Below are positions 11,190 to 22,479 of a stretch of 64,000 nucleotides of DNA, in pieces. A model generated the notes under the pieces. It did not search any database and was not told the DNA's origin. It worked only from the letters and a program-made list of their open reading frames with translations. Each line of letters begins with the position of its first letter. Within the stretch, counting starts at the first letter, position 1. The DNA lies in NCBI GenBank assembly GCA_030533445.1, contig CM060064.1:44411787-44475786 (forward strand), written 5' to 3'. Origin of the DNA: Cyprinodon diabolis. Taxonomy: Eukaryota; Chordata; Actinopteri; Cyprinodontiformes; Cyprinodontidae. A program made the translations under genes and the position numbers.

Positions 11190-11622
11190 GGTTTTGAGGA
11201 CCCAAATGCAGTGGCGAGGAAGCAGAGGCGAGCTCTTCTAGCTTTAATGAACTTATCACAGGTAACAGAAGCACAAATCCAAAAATCCAACAAAAAAATG
11301 CAAAACAAACAAGAACCATGGAGACACAAGCACAAGGAGGGTAGGACGAGGAACCAGCACTGAGGAACTGCACAGTTTATATGGGAGACTGAACTAAGAC
11401 AGGACTAATGAGCTGATTAGGAGCAGGTGTGAAGAGAGGATTCTAGAAGGGAGCTAGGGAAAAGGAGACCAACACTAGAGGGCAGCAGAGGGCAACAAAG
11501 AATAACCTAAGAACTCAAATGTATCCAGAAAACCCAACAAAATAGGAATTAAACCAATAAGAAAAGGAGCAAATTAAAACTGAATACTCAAAAGAAACCT
11601 TAACAGAACGAAGTCCGTGACA
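11190..11622 (-). mobile_element. Divergent solo LTR related to those at 27900 and 49645
   Basis: On the minus strand it opens with TGTCACGGACTTCG and passes TTATTGGTTTAATTCC, an ACACCTGCTCC block, a TATA box (CATATAAAC), a CATTAAAGC polyadenylation-like signal and the GCATTTGGGTCCTC end block, in the same order as the two better LTRs. The other terminus does not end in TGACA and no 5-bp duplication is visible, so it is diverged or slightly truncated. No gag-pol sequence adjoins it. Confidence 0.65.
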
Positions 11623-12409
11623 AAAAGTTCCGTTTTGAGAGGAAATTTACTGTTTTTTCAGGTTTTTATTTTTCAATTGTTGTTTTTTTTATATATACTT
11701 TTTTAAGTTAATTTTTTTTTTTTTTTTTACAGATTTTATGTTGAATAAAAAAATAAAGCATAAAATGTGTGGAGTAAAAATTGGGGACAGACGGAAAAAT
11801 GCGAAAGAAAAATCTGATAAAAGAGCAAAGTTACCCTAAAACCAAAGGTTCTTTTCTGGATTGCATTTGGTTTTTATTTTAAATGGGAAAAAAATCATCC
11901 ATATATATTCTGCTTCCCCTTCTGTCATCTCTTCTTATTTTTCACTATAAAACTATTTAGTCATGAGGTGTCAGCGAATCAAAAATCCATACAACTGGAT
12001 AAGGACAGTCATCTCCGGAAGGAAATCTGAAGGTTGTCCAGATTCATTCTGCAGCAGAAAAAAAGGAGTTATGAGCTGCTAGATTTTTCTGCCTCACAGG
12101 TTACCAGAATATTATGTGCAGAGACACCCTGCCTCAAAACAACTGTCTTCTTTCCAGGTTTCATCTTAGTGGCCTCTTCTTGTCACATAAATGTAATCCT
12201 TAAACCAAGTGAAAAACATTCAAACCACACATTTCCCTCTATGTCTGAAAGACAGGTCGCCACTCTGTCTCAGGGTGCCAAACCCATCACAGAATTCAAA
12301 TTCAAGTGCTTCTCTTGTGGGTACCACAAGTATACAGATGACAAAGAGCTGTACATTACACTATAAACCTACTCCAGCCCTGGATAAATGCATAGAAGAA
12401 AAGTCAACG
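11623..12409. other. Unassigned DNA
   Basis: T- and A-rich tracts at 11650-11740. The 110-residue frame at 12034-12366 has no family resemblance. No exon with both splice sites was recognised. Confidence 0.45.
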
Positions 12410-12840
12410 TTTTTCCAGTGTAGTCCTGTTTCTCTGACTGTGACTGGCTGGATGTGCCCTTTTCATCCGCTGACATGGGAGCTGGCTCTTAGCTTGCCTG
12501 CCTGGCTGTGTGTTTCCTGGACGGGGAAACATTCCTTTTACAGTTGCTTTTTGTATCTCTGCTTCTGTCTCCCTAAACCCCAGTCGGCCTCAGCAGATGG
12601 ACGTTCACTCTGAGCCTGGTTCTGCTGGAGGTTTCTTCCTGTTAAAAGGGAGATTTTCCTCTCCACTGTCGCTACAAGAATGCTTAGTGTGAGGGATTGT
12701 CAATTAGTCGATGCAATCAACTGGATTTCCTTAGAAAACTTTGAATCAATCTGACTGTATGATCTGGTGAACTGTAAAGTGCCTTGAGATGACATGTGTT
12801 GTGAACTGGCGCTATAGAAATGAACTTAATTGATGTGAAT
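12410..12840 (+). repeat. AATTG-tailed interspersed repeat, copy
   Basis: About 430 bp. Landmarks in order are CTGGCTGTGTGTTTCCTGG, GGTTCTGCTGGAGGTTTC, TCCACTGTCGCTACAAG, TTGAGATGACATGTGTTG and a tail ending GAACTTAATTGA. A directional AATTG-type tail is what LINE or LINE-dependent SINE copies leave. No protein frame is conserved between copies. Confidence 0.8.
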
Positions 12841-12859
12841 ATATGTCCAACAATATTCC

Positions 12860-13302
12860 TCAGCTGAAACAAACCAAAACTGAATAATTTTTTCACCAAA
12901 ATGCTGCAGCTGATCCAGAATGCTGCTGCCTGCGTCCTCACTAAAACTAAGGAAGTGGAGAACGTCAGACCACTTCTAAAGTCCTTACACTTGGTTCCAG
13001 TATCCAAGAGAATGGACTTTAAAATCCATCTGTTTGTCTATATATTACTGAAAGGCTGAATACATTACAGTCAGGTTGGCAGTGGATCAGCAGCCAGAAC
13101 TCTCAGGTCTATTGGATCAAATCTACTCTGCAGAACCAGAACCAAACATGGAGAAGCAGCTTTTAGTTATTATTTTCCACTATTCTAGAATAAACTACCA
13201 GAAAACTGTAAAAGAGATAAAACCCCAAGTTGCTTAAAATCCAGATTAAAAGGGATTTGTTTGGAGCGTAATTTAACTGTTACAGTATCTAAACATTATT
13301 AT
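12860..13302 (+). mobile_element. L2-type LINE 3' fragment, upstream part
   Basis: A broken frame shows the C terminus of an L2-like ORF2: LQLIQNAAACVLTKTK, then LHLVPVSKRMDFKIHLFVY, then TLRSIGSN and GEAAFS, with scattered stops. It is interrupted at 13302 by a solo LTR; its 3' tail resumes at 13646. Confidence 0.8.
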
Positions 13303-13645
13303 TGTTAGGTTAAAAAATGTAGGTTCATAAAAGAAGGACTGAATACACAGTAAGGGATTTTCAACAACAGCTTCCTGCAGGAGGGGAACGAGTCGAACTC
13401 AACACTCCAACTCTCTCTCCCCCTGACCTCCTCTGCAGAGCGCTTTTATTAACAGAACATAACACATGGTTACAAAACAGAGTATTGTTCTGAAAGGACA
13501 ATTGATCAGGTCATAAGACAGGACTGAATCACAAGATAGAGTGGTCTCCTGATTGAATCATAAGACAGAGTGAAGCATCTAATTCCTCCAATGCTTTATA
13601 TGTACATACATTAATTTTTATAATCATCATTGAATAAACCTAACA
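13303..13645 (-). mobile_element. Solo LTR, 343 bp, with 5-bp target duplication
   Basis: It begins TGTTAGGTT and ends AACCTAACA, a perfect 9-bp terminal inverted repeat of the TG...CA kind, flanked by ATTAT at 13298-13302 and 13646-13650. On the minus strand a TTAATAAAAGC polyadenylation signal is followed by a GC-richer R/U5-like part. No internal retroviral or retrotransposon genes are present, so this is the product of LTR-LTR recombination. The superfamily (Gypsy or endogenous retrovirus) cannot be decided. Confidence 0.85.
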
Positions 13646-13865
13646 ATTATCACGTTTTTAGACCAACTTTTATTTACATTTTTGTTAAGTCATGTGATCT
13701 TTTTATATATATATATATATAATCTTATTTTAGATATTAATTTTTGAAATTGTTAAAATCTTTTTCTTTATGCCAGTTTAATGTACTTTCCTTTTTTTAA
13801 TCATGTACATCACTTTGAGTTGTTACGCTACTAAAATGTGCTGGATGAATAAATGTGCCTTGCTT
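13646..13865 (+). mobile_element. L2-type LINE 3' tail, downstream part
   Basis: Continues the LINE end after the LTR insertion and finishes with CACTTTGAGTTG and a GAATAAATGTGCCTTGC tail. A related tail is at 31525-31612. A short TA tract lies at 13703-13722. Confidence 0.65.
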
Positions 13866-15029
13866 TGCCTCAAGCATTAAGATGAGGTTACACCCAACAA
13901 TATTCGACACACGATTTAAAGTAAATTGTAGTCAAATTCAGAGACAAGGCAGTGACTTTAGTAGTGCTGACACTCAGCTTAATGCTTTCCTTCCTGCTGT
14001 ATCTCCATTTGATATTTTCCATCCTCTGAAAGGATGTTTTCCCCGGATCTCTTGATTCTGTCCAAATATTTTGTTCTGTTTCTCCTCTTCATTAAAACAT
14101 ATGTTTTTAGTTAGGAATGCAATGATGTTGCTAAAGAAAGACAGAATTCAAAAACAGTTAAAGTCCAGTGGATTGTTTTTAAACTTTTTTTTGGAATGAC
14201 CACAAATGACAGGATTATTTCAGCAGCCGATGACTGATGAAGTAAAAATAACGTTTTTTGTTGATTTCTCTAAAAATTCCCCCTATGTTTATAGACTGTT
14301 GTAGTTCTAAAATATTGTTTCTAGTATTTTATATTTACCGTGTTTTAGATCAGTTTTAGTTTCTATAATATTTGTTAAAGACACCAGCTCCTAACTAATC
14401 TTGTTTTTATGTTGCAGCTTAGAGTGTTAGAATCCTGTAAAAACCAAACCTAATATTGCATTTTCCAGAACAGACTAAGTAATCATAATTTAAAGACTAC
14501 TCCAGCTAATTCACATGTGTTGGGTGAACATTTATCTGTAATTGATGTTAAACTGCAGGATTTCGTGAATCTAAAAGGTATCAGGTTCATTTTTTTTTCT
14601 CCGGCCTTGCTTATTAACCTCTCCACAAAAAGATTGTTAAACCCCATTAAAGGATGCGGTTCTCAGTGTTTTGTGTTTAAATTGTAAATCGACTTTTTCT
14701 TTTTTTTTTTTTTCAGAAAGAACCTCATTATGTTTCAGCATCAGCTGAAGGGAGAAAAGAAATGTATAAAAAGACTGAACGGTTTTTGAGTTTTCGACAA
14801 AAGCAGTTTAAGCTCTTAGGTTTATCTTTCTGTTTTATCCTTGGAAAACTTTCCTAACCTTGATTACTTAAACAAGAGAGCAACAAACAAAAGGGTTCAA
14901 TGGTGTGGCAGTGGCTGAATAGAAAATGTCTTTCTCTGCACCGAAAACCTCATATCTGCGGAAGAGGATTGGGGCCACTGGAAAAAAAAAAAAAGTTAAC
15001 TGATTTTTACATTTTATTTCAGTTTAATA
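13866..15029. other. Unassigned DNA with a MITE fragment
   Basis: About 40 bases at 14157-14196 (AAAGTCCAGTGGATTG) match the end of the fold-back element at 50188-50551. The remainder shows nothing recognisable. Confidence 0.45.
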
Positions 15030-15985
15030 TGTGAAAAAAGTCAGAATTTTGACTTTAATCTCAGAATTCTGACTTTTTTCTTAGAATTATGACTTTAATC
15101 TCAGAATTCTGACAGCTAACAAACATGTTAGCATCAAGCCTTAGCCATGTCTGTTTTAGAGACTAGCTCTCTTGTTTTAATGACCTTCTGCTCCTCCATT
15201 AATTATGGAATCCCTCGGCCACGTAAAAAGTTGCCTAATTCCTTCAATTTCTACCAATGTGTCACTGGCCACCTCAAACAACTCACATCTTTGTCAGTGA
15301 AGCTGAGTGCTCTCACATCTCTTCCTTCATGGTGCCCATCTACATTAAAATCCACAATTCTGAGAAAAAAGTCAGAATTCTGAGAAAAAAGTCAGAATTC
15401 TGACATTAATGAGGGGACCCCTGGGGCACGTAAAAAGTTGCCTAATTTGTCCTGTTTCTCTAACCGTGACTAACTGGATGTGCTCTCTTCGTCCTCTGGA
15501 ATGGGAGCTGGCTCGGAGCTCGTCTGCCTGGCTGTGTGTTTCCTGGACGGGGCCGCCTTTTACAGCTGCTTTTTGTATCTCTGCTTCTGTCTCCTTGAAC
15601 CCCAGTCAGCCTCAGCAGATGGCCGCTCACACTGAGCCTGGTTCTGCTGGAGGTTTCTTCCTGTTAAAAGGGAGTTTTTCCTCTCCACTGTCGCTACAAG
15701 CATGCTTAGTGTGAGGGATTGTATTTGAGTCAATGAGTCGATGCAATCAACTGGTTTTCCTTGGATAGAAAACTTTGTATCAATTTGATTGTATGGTCTG
15801 GTTGAACTCTGAAGTGCCTTGAGATGACATGTGTTGTGAATTTGGCGCTATATAAATAAACTGAATTGAATTTAATTTATTCAGTCAATTGAATTTAATT
15901 TATTCAGTCTTCCTTCATGGTGCCCATCTACATTAAGATCCACAATTCTGAAGTCAGAATTCTGATAAAAAAGTCAGAAATTTTG
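15030..15985. repeat. Clustered TCAGAATTCTGA motifs with duplicated flank
   Basis: Palindromic TCAGAATTCTGA units occur at 15036-15114, 15352-15403 and 15944-15983. In addition CACGTAAAAAGTTGCCTAAT occurs at about 15220 and 15427, and TTCCTTCATGGTGCCCATC at about 15322 and 15909. An older segment was therefore duplicated around the insertion at 15448-15880. Confidence 0.6.
15448..15880 (+). repeat. AATTG-tailed interspersed repeat, copy
   Basis: Same order of landmarks as 12410-12840, with a better tail (GGCGCTATATAAATAAACTG then repeated GAATT). Confidence 0.82.
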
Positions 15986-16079
15986 ATATTTTTAAAAGCT
16001 TTTTCCCCAAACAAAGACACAAAAACAGATTGAGAGCTATTTAACCCTTATATTTTTATCCTACCTTTATTCTTAAAGC

Positions 16080-16759
16080 CAGTGATGGGCAGTAGCGCCG
16101 CTACATGTAGCGAAGCTATTAGTTTAACTACATTTTCCAGTAGCTTGACCGTAGCGTCGCTGCTTTATTTATCAAGTAACTTTCCAGTAGTGACGTTATT
16201 ATTTTTATCAAGTAGCGACGTAGCGTCCACAAACGCTACAAAATCCAGGGCATAACTAAGTAATGAAAGCAGGTTTTCTATTTTTGAAACAACAATTCGA
16301 GTTATTCGTTGGACATTCACGCATGAGCCTCTATTCTGCCTCTCCTGTCTGTGTCTACGAAACATGCGCACTGCAGTGGAACTCAAAGAATGACACACGC
16401 AGACACACAGAGCCACACACACAGGATGGAGGAGACAGGAGCAGAGCGCCTTCTCTTCAGAGATTTTGAAACTTGTTGAATCCTCTGATAGAAAGTATGT
16501 GTTCAAATTTCGGTTCTTGGCCATAGAGAGCTCATGTGGCCAAGATTAGCCATTTGTTTTACATAGCATTAAAACAGTCATCTGCAGTCAATTTTTTGAA
16601 ATAAAAATGAAAAAAATCTATCAGCTTTAACTTTATTGGTGCCTTTAATTTTCAGATATAATTATTTAGGTGGTAGCTTTGGTGTAGTGAAGCTTAATTT
16701 ATTGTTGAGTAACTGATAGCTTAGCTCACTACACTGGACAAGTAGGTTGCCCAACACTG
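16080..16759. mobile_element. hAT-type non-autonomous element, 680 bp
   Basis: The termini CAGTGATGGGCA and TGCCCAACACTG are inverted repeats with one mismatch. A perfect 8-bp duplication CTTAAAGC flanks it at 16072-16079 and 16760-16767. The terminal parts are rich in GTAGC motifs; there is no transposase frame. Confidence 0.88.
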
Positions 16760-16767
16760 CTTAAAGC

Positions 16768-18061
16768 CAAATAATCCAGAATATTTTTCTGAAACACTTT
16801 AGTAATTTTATACTTAATAGTTTAGTAATAACATCGTAGAGAATTCAGATCAGAACAACACACATATGGCTAATTTGCCATTATATTTCTTACTTTTTGG
16901 TCCTTCAATACTATGAGGAAATAAATTATAATTCTATTTACTGAAAGTGATCATTTAAAATTCAGATAAAATAAGATACAAAAAAAAGAACAATAGCAGG
17001 GACAGAAGCAGGGTATGCAGGTTTTTGTAGCACTCTAGTGATCTTCTGGTATCATACAGCAGGATTTCTGTTACCTTATTCTGCAAAATGTTTTGATATT
17101 GGATGATTGATTAATTGGTAGAGGATTACAACTGCAACTTCTGTCTTATTGTTTTTTTAACCACACAAAGAGCTTAGGTGCATATCTGGTATATTTTGCA
17201 TTTAAAGCTGAATCTGGAAAACTTACAGCTTCTGTATGTCTCCCAGCAACCAGCACAGCCGGGCCTTGATGCTCTGGAGACGTGTGTACTTTCACCCAGC
17301 TGGGAAAACCATTCTGTGTGGGTGGATCTCTGTGCATACAAATTTCCTTACACAAGATGCCTGACCTTGATGAAATATGTATTGGCATGGATTTTTGTTT
17401 TGTTTATTTATTTATTTTTGTGGGGAGGGGGGATATTAATGCTGCAGATTTCTGGGATTGCCTTGACGAAAAATAGAATAGAGGTTAGAAGTAAAGCACA
17501 GCAGAGCAAAAATGCCAAGATATTTATAATAAATTAGTTAGAGTGTAATGCCTGATGTGATGTGAGGCCTGTGTGGCCAGTCCAGCTTCAAATTTTCAAA
17601 TGTTCCAAACACACGTGTGCCTGCAAACCCTATAGATTAAAAAGGTTACCAATGCTTCTGCAACATTCCCTAAATGCTTCACCCTGATAAGCTACCAAAA
17701 AAAAACAATAACGTAGACTGACCGTCAATCTAAGGTTTTAGTGAAAACTCTCTGCACGCTCTTTTGTTTGTAACCTGCACTATTTCCCCTGCTGATGAAG
17801 CTTATTCACATTGTAGTATTAGCTTAATTATGTCTGTAGAGATAAAAAGAACACATCAATATTGTTGGACTAGATAAATTTCTCCACCTTACCTCTTCTA
17901 AACACACGTAATAAAATGCTAATTTATGCTCCTAATATAAAAGATTCTGGTGTTTAAAGTTAAAAGCTGTTTTAGGCAACTTCTTCTATTATGCATAATT
18001 AGATTTATTTTAATTCATTTCAATTAAAAATACTTTACCAATCCCAAAAGGTAATTAAATG
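16768..18061. other. Unassigned DNA
   Basis: No repeat boundary and no exon could be supported. The open frames near 17150-17540 are antiparallel overlaps without family resemblance. Confidence 0.45.
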
Positions 18062-18234
18062 TTGAAGCAACTCAATCCATCCATCAATCTTCTCCCACTT
18101 AATCCATCAGGGCCGCGGTGGGGCTGGTGCCTCTATCCAGCTGTTTATGGACAAAAGGCAGGATACACACCGGACAGGTTGCCAGTCCATCGCAGGGCAA
18201 CACAGAGACAACCACAATCATGCACACTTAAAGG
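18062..18234 (+). repeat. CCATCCATC/ATGCACAC repeat, first half
   Basis: Contains GGTTGCCAGTCCATCGCAGG and ends in ATGCACAC. It is the 5' half of a copy whose second half lies at 19036-19262; about 800 bp of other elements sit between. Confidence 0.72.
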
Positions 18235-18800
18235 AATTGTACACCCAAAACATGATTAGCCTTCATTTTCTACTCAACCCCATGCTGAACAACACTCTGG
18301 AGTACTTGTTTGATATCTCAAATGCATCTGGAGATCTGGGAGGCTTCTTGCTGTCTGCTGACATTCAAATAATGGAGGTCTATGGCGCCCGAGGCAGAAA
18401 GGTCCTTAAAAGTCCACAAAAAACGTGTCAATATTCCTCCATACTGCTCGTCCAATGTATTCCAAGTGTCCTGAGTTGGTAGCGTCCATAATTTACTTGA
18501 AACAAAGTCATTTAGAATGTTTTTAGAGCATAAACAGTAGTGTATAGGATTTCCTAAAAGCGCTCGCCTGCGAGTTCACGAGCCTACGGAAACTGCGGCA
18601 GACCAAGCCAGATGAAAGTGCGCATTCAGCGTCTGCTCTTGATAATGCAAGCGTAGAAGAAGAAATGTGCTGTTTGCCCTGATGTCCCTCCGTCATCGGA
18701 TTAAACTCGCCCCCACTTCCTCACCGCCTCGGCCGTATCTAGACCCACAGCGTGTAGCACAGACCACGCTTATATTTTGAGCATCATTTAAAAATGTCTG
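18235..18800 (+). mobile_element. Possible TTAA-flanked MITE inserted in the repeat
   Basis: It starts TTAAAGGAATTGTACACCC exactly where the host repeat breaks. Its opposite end is not clear because a hAT-like fragment follows. It has no coding signal. Confidence 0.4.
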
Positions 18801-18836
18801 TGTCAAGCTTGTTGCAACACACTGCTGTAAGAGTAT

Positions 18837-19035
18837 AACCAGGAAGCGAGGTAGGAGGGCAAAATAGGTTCAGCGCCACCGCAGCACGGGAGGGAGAATT
18901 ACGCCCAGGAGCAAATGGATAAAAATAGACCGGAGGGGAAAAAAAGCATGAATCGATTACCTTGCGGACGTGTCGATCCATCGGATCGTCGCCTGTTGGA
19001 TCGATGCATCGATAGAAAACGATTATTATTTACAC
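18837..19035 (-). mobile_element. hAT-like element end, GGGGTGTAAATAAT family
   Basis: Matches 56852-57070 in opposite orientation: CCGCAGCACGGGAG, ATAAAAATAGACC, TCGATGCATCGAT and the terminus ATTATTTACACCCC. Only one terminus is visible. Confidence 0.6.
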
Positions 19036-19262
19036 CCCTAGTGTACACAGCACTTTACACATAAGGGCAAATTAGAGGCATTGATTATCCTAACATTCAT
19101 GTTTTGGACTGTGGAAGGAAAGCCAGAGTACCCAGAAGGAACCAACGCATGCAGAGGGAGAACATGCAAAATCCTTTCAGAAAGACTGGGGGTCAAGAAT
19201 CAAACACAGGACTTTCTTGTTAAGGCAATAGTGCTAAAAACTGCACCACCATGCAGCCCTTT
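19036..19262 (+). repeat. CCATCCATC/ATGCACAC repeat, second half
   Basis: Contains TTTTGGACTGTGG, GAGAACATGCAAA and ends CACCACCATGCAGCCC, matching the second half of the copy at 28479-28785. Confidence 0.72.
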
Positions 19263-19655
19263 GTATTAACATGATAGTTTTAGGTTGGAAGGATCTTCTG
19301 AAGTTGTCTTTCTTAATCAAGATGTGGAGAAACCTTTGACTAAAGGAACTTTCTTGTTGTTTAACAGGCCTCTGAAGAATGTGCTCACAGTTGTACATGA
19401 TGTTCTTAATTTAATGAATACATGCCCAAAATCAAAAATAGAGGCAAAAATCATTTTAGTTGCACAGCTTCCAACACCAGTGGTGAAAAAAAAAAGTAGT
19501 ATCAGAATCAAGCTGTTCAGCAGCTTAATATTAATATATATTATAAATTATTTAGATATAATTTATTTGGCTTTCATGTTTCCTTTGCTGGCAGCGGCTA
19601 CCTAAATATAATATCATCCTTTCCTACAACCTTTTACTTTTTTGCCTTTATTTAA

Positions 19656-20099
19656 AAGTATACAGGTGGATCATCTAAATAAGTGGTCCTCCTAACTGTC
19701 AATCATTCTGGTGATATGTTTTCGTAACACTGTCCTATGTGATCGTCCCGTTAGCTATCTTTTTCTTCGCATGCGCACTTTCAGGCGTATATCCGTGATG
19801 AGCTACGGTTTCAGACAGTCATTGAAGCTCACCTTTCTCACCACGGTTGAAAATGGCCGAGGGTCGTAAGGGAAAAAGTGTCTACGAAGTGTATGAGAAG
19901 AAAAGAAAGGCCTCAGAAGAGGCAGATATATCCCAGAATGCTTTCTGCGGAGAGCTCTCCTCACAGCTGTATGAGCTATGAGAACAGCACATTTTAAACA
20001 GGGCGTGCACAAGGAGAAATGGGCTTGTGCACCCTCTCGCATGTGGATTTTTAAAAAGTGGATAGGGCGGGTCTTTTAAAAAAATCCTCCACAATACCT
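19656..20099 (+). mobile_element. TTAA-target element carrying a small reading frame, copy A
   Basis: Flanked by TTAA at 19652-19655 and 20100-20103. The termini AAGTATACAGGTGGAT and, inverted, AGGTATTGTGGAGGAT are related. TTAA targets are used by Kolobok and piggyBac transposons; the ends lack piggyBac's CCC start, so Kolobok-like is the better guess. The interior carries the 42-codon frame annotated at 19853-19981. A longer, diverged copy in reverse is at 46896-47641. Confidence 0.7.
19853..19981 (+). CDS. Short N-terminal-like frame inside the TTAA element
   Basis: A 42-codon frame with an ATG in fair context (AAAATGG). It includes the highly charged run SVYEVYEKKRKASEEAD, predicted to be helical. 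The same run is preserved in copy B at about 47350-47410 despite divergence elsewhere, where it continues as IFRNALQRE. It reads like the first exon of a captured gene or of a missing transposase. I do not recognise the family. Expression is not implied. Confidence 0.4.
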   Translation: MAEGRKGKSVYEVYEKKRKASEEADISQNAFCGELSSQLYEL

Positions 20100-20103
20100 T
20101 TAA

Positions 20104-21084
20104 TGTAAATCCAAAGTTATCTCCTGTTTTTTTGACACATTCACAGTCTTTCGCTTTTGTGAATATTTGTTCACTATTTGTTCTGTGAAATTATGTCCCT
20201 TATCTTCAATTGTGCTTTTTTTATGCCCATTAGCCCATTTAATCAAGATGACAGCCGTGCTACTTAAAATGAAACCAGGAAAAATATGAGAGAAGCCATG
20301 AAATTAAAATGCCATTGATCCTCCATCCCCACTGACAGTACATGGAGCACAAGGCAGCTAATCTTGTGCTGCAAATTTACATTTATCTCTGGATTCATTT
20401 CTGAGCCTCATTTCTGATCCTTGATTTGTGACAGTTTGCTACAGCTGACCTTTGTCTCTAATGTAAATTTAAATTGCACTTGCAACTTGCACGCTTAGTG
20501 TCTTTCTTATGTCAACCTTTTAAATACCTGCCAGTGTGAAATGAGTTTGCTTCGTTTAGAATTTACACCCTTTCAGGGATCAGTTAGACTTTTAACTGCA
20601 ACGAAGAAAATGTTCTGCAGCAACCTAATAACTGCAAGTAAAACTGATTATCATAATGCATGCATGTATTACTTTATGCTTAACGCTTTTAATTTTCATT
20701 AGAGTGATCAAAGAGAAATTGCATCGTTAGCGTGCTGTCACAATAGCAGGAGAATGCGTCAATGTGAGCTGCAGTGGCAGGCTGATAGTTTATTAACCTT
20801 GTGCTCCAGTTGGAGGTAAAAGAAGTTTTTCTCACAAGAAGCTCAGGAAATGTGTTCAGGGAGATTTGCTGAATTGTCTAGCTGTCTTTATTTTACAGCA
20901 GGGAATGAATATAAATGTTTTCCTTCTCTGTTCTGCACAGTGTTTGATGGACATGAACGCATTAAATAGATTAGAAAAGAACTAGCAACAATAGATCAAC
21001 CTACAGCCCTGGAAGAGCTTATTTGCATAGCAACCTATTTGGATTACAGACTACAAGCAAGAGTCAAGCCCAGGTCTAGAAAAC
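20104..21084. other. Unassigned DNA
   Basis: No gene, exon or repeat recognised. Confidence 0.45.
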
Positions 21085-21230
21085 CAGCTCAGCCCGGTCC
21101 AGTTCAGATCTGTCCTGTCCAGTCCTGTCCAGTCCAGCCCAGCCCGGTCCAGCTCAGTCCAGCCCTTTACAACTCTGTACAGCCCTGTTCAGTCCACTTC
21201 CGCACAGTTTAGTCCAGTTCAGCCATCACC
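21085..21230 (+). repeat. CAGTCCAGCC low-complexity tract
   Basis: Imperfect ~10-bp units such as CAGTCCAGCC and CAGCCCGGTC. It lies directly upstream of the Pro-rich decayed coding region, and one frame is open across much of it, so it may be part of that gene. Confidence 0.6.
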
Positions 21231-21371
21231 TACATGACCGCCAGTTAGCACCATCCGTTAAAAAGATAAAAATCAAACCACAACTCACAACCCAAGCAGT
21301 CAGAGCCCCCGTAATCCAGGAGTCAGATCTCTGGAACTTCAATTACGGGGATAGAGATGATCTGTTCCCCT

Positions 21372-22479
21372 TCTTGTCATCTTATCATGAACCAATTAGC
21401 CCTACTCCTGAGCCCGTTAGCAATTCAGCTAAACCTGCACCTGAACCCACTTACACACCAGTTAGCCTTTTGCCACAATCAGCCTGTGAACCCGTTAGCC
21501 CAGCTTCTAATGAACCCCGACTTAAGAGACGGCGGCGCCGTAAGCCAGCTCTGAGGCGTCTAGAGACCCCTGAACCAGCTGTGAGCCATCTAGAGACCCC
21601 TGAGCCGGTTCTGAGCCGTCTAAAGACCCCTGAGCCAACCGTGAGCCGTCTTGTCACCTTATCATGAACCAATTAGCCCTACTCCTGAGCCCGTTAGCAA
21701 TTCAGCTAAACCTGCACCTGAACCCACTTACACACCAGTTAGCCTTTTGCCACAATCAGCCTGTGAACCCGTTAGCCCAGCTTCTAATGAACCCCGACTT
21801 AAGAGACGGCGGCGCCGTAAGCCAGCTCTGAGGCGTCTAGAGACCCCTGAACCAGCTGTGAGCCATCTAGAGACCCCTGAGCCGGTTCTGAGCCGTCTAA
21901 AGACCCCTGAGCCAACCGTGAGCCGTCTTGTCACCTTATCATGAACCAATTAGCCCTACTCCTGAGCCCGTTAGCAATTCAGCTAAACCTGCACCTGAAC
22001 CCACTTACACACCAGTTAGCCTTTTGCCACAATCAGCCTGTGAACCCGTTAGCCCAGCTTCTAATGAACCCCGACTTAAGAGACGGCGGCGCCGTAAGCC
22101 AGCTCTGAGGCGTCTAGAGACCCCTGAACCAGCTGTGAGCCATCTAGAGACCCCTGAGCCGGTTCTGAGCCGTCTAAAGACCCCTGAGCCAACCGTGAGC
22201 CGTCTTGTCACCTTATCATGAACCAATTAGCCCTACTCCTGAGCCCGTTAGCAATTCAGCTAAACCTGCACCTGAACCCACTTACACACCAGTTAGCCTT
22301 TTGCCACAGTCAGCCTGTGAACCCGTTAGCCCAGCTTCTAATGAACCCCGACGTAAGAGACGGCGGCGCCGTAAGCCAGCTCTGAGGCGTCTAGAGACCC
22401 CTGAACCAGCTCTGAGCCGTCTAGAGACCCCTGAGCCGGTTCTGAGCCGTCTAAAGACCCCTGAGCCAACCGTGAGCCG
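21372..22479 (+). repeat. Four tandem 277-bp units
   Basis: Units begin at 21372, 21649, 21926 and 22203. Units 1-3 are nearly identical; unit 4 differs at several bases and continues into the downstream array. 277 is not a multiple of three, so each unit ends in an early stop after VSRLVTLS. The motif TCTTG stands at both edges of the unit, suggesting duplication between 5-bp microhomologies. Confidence 0.93.
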
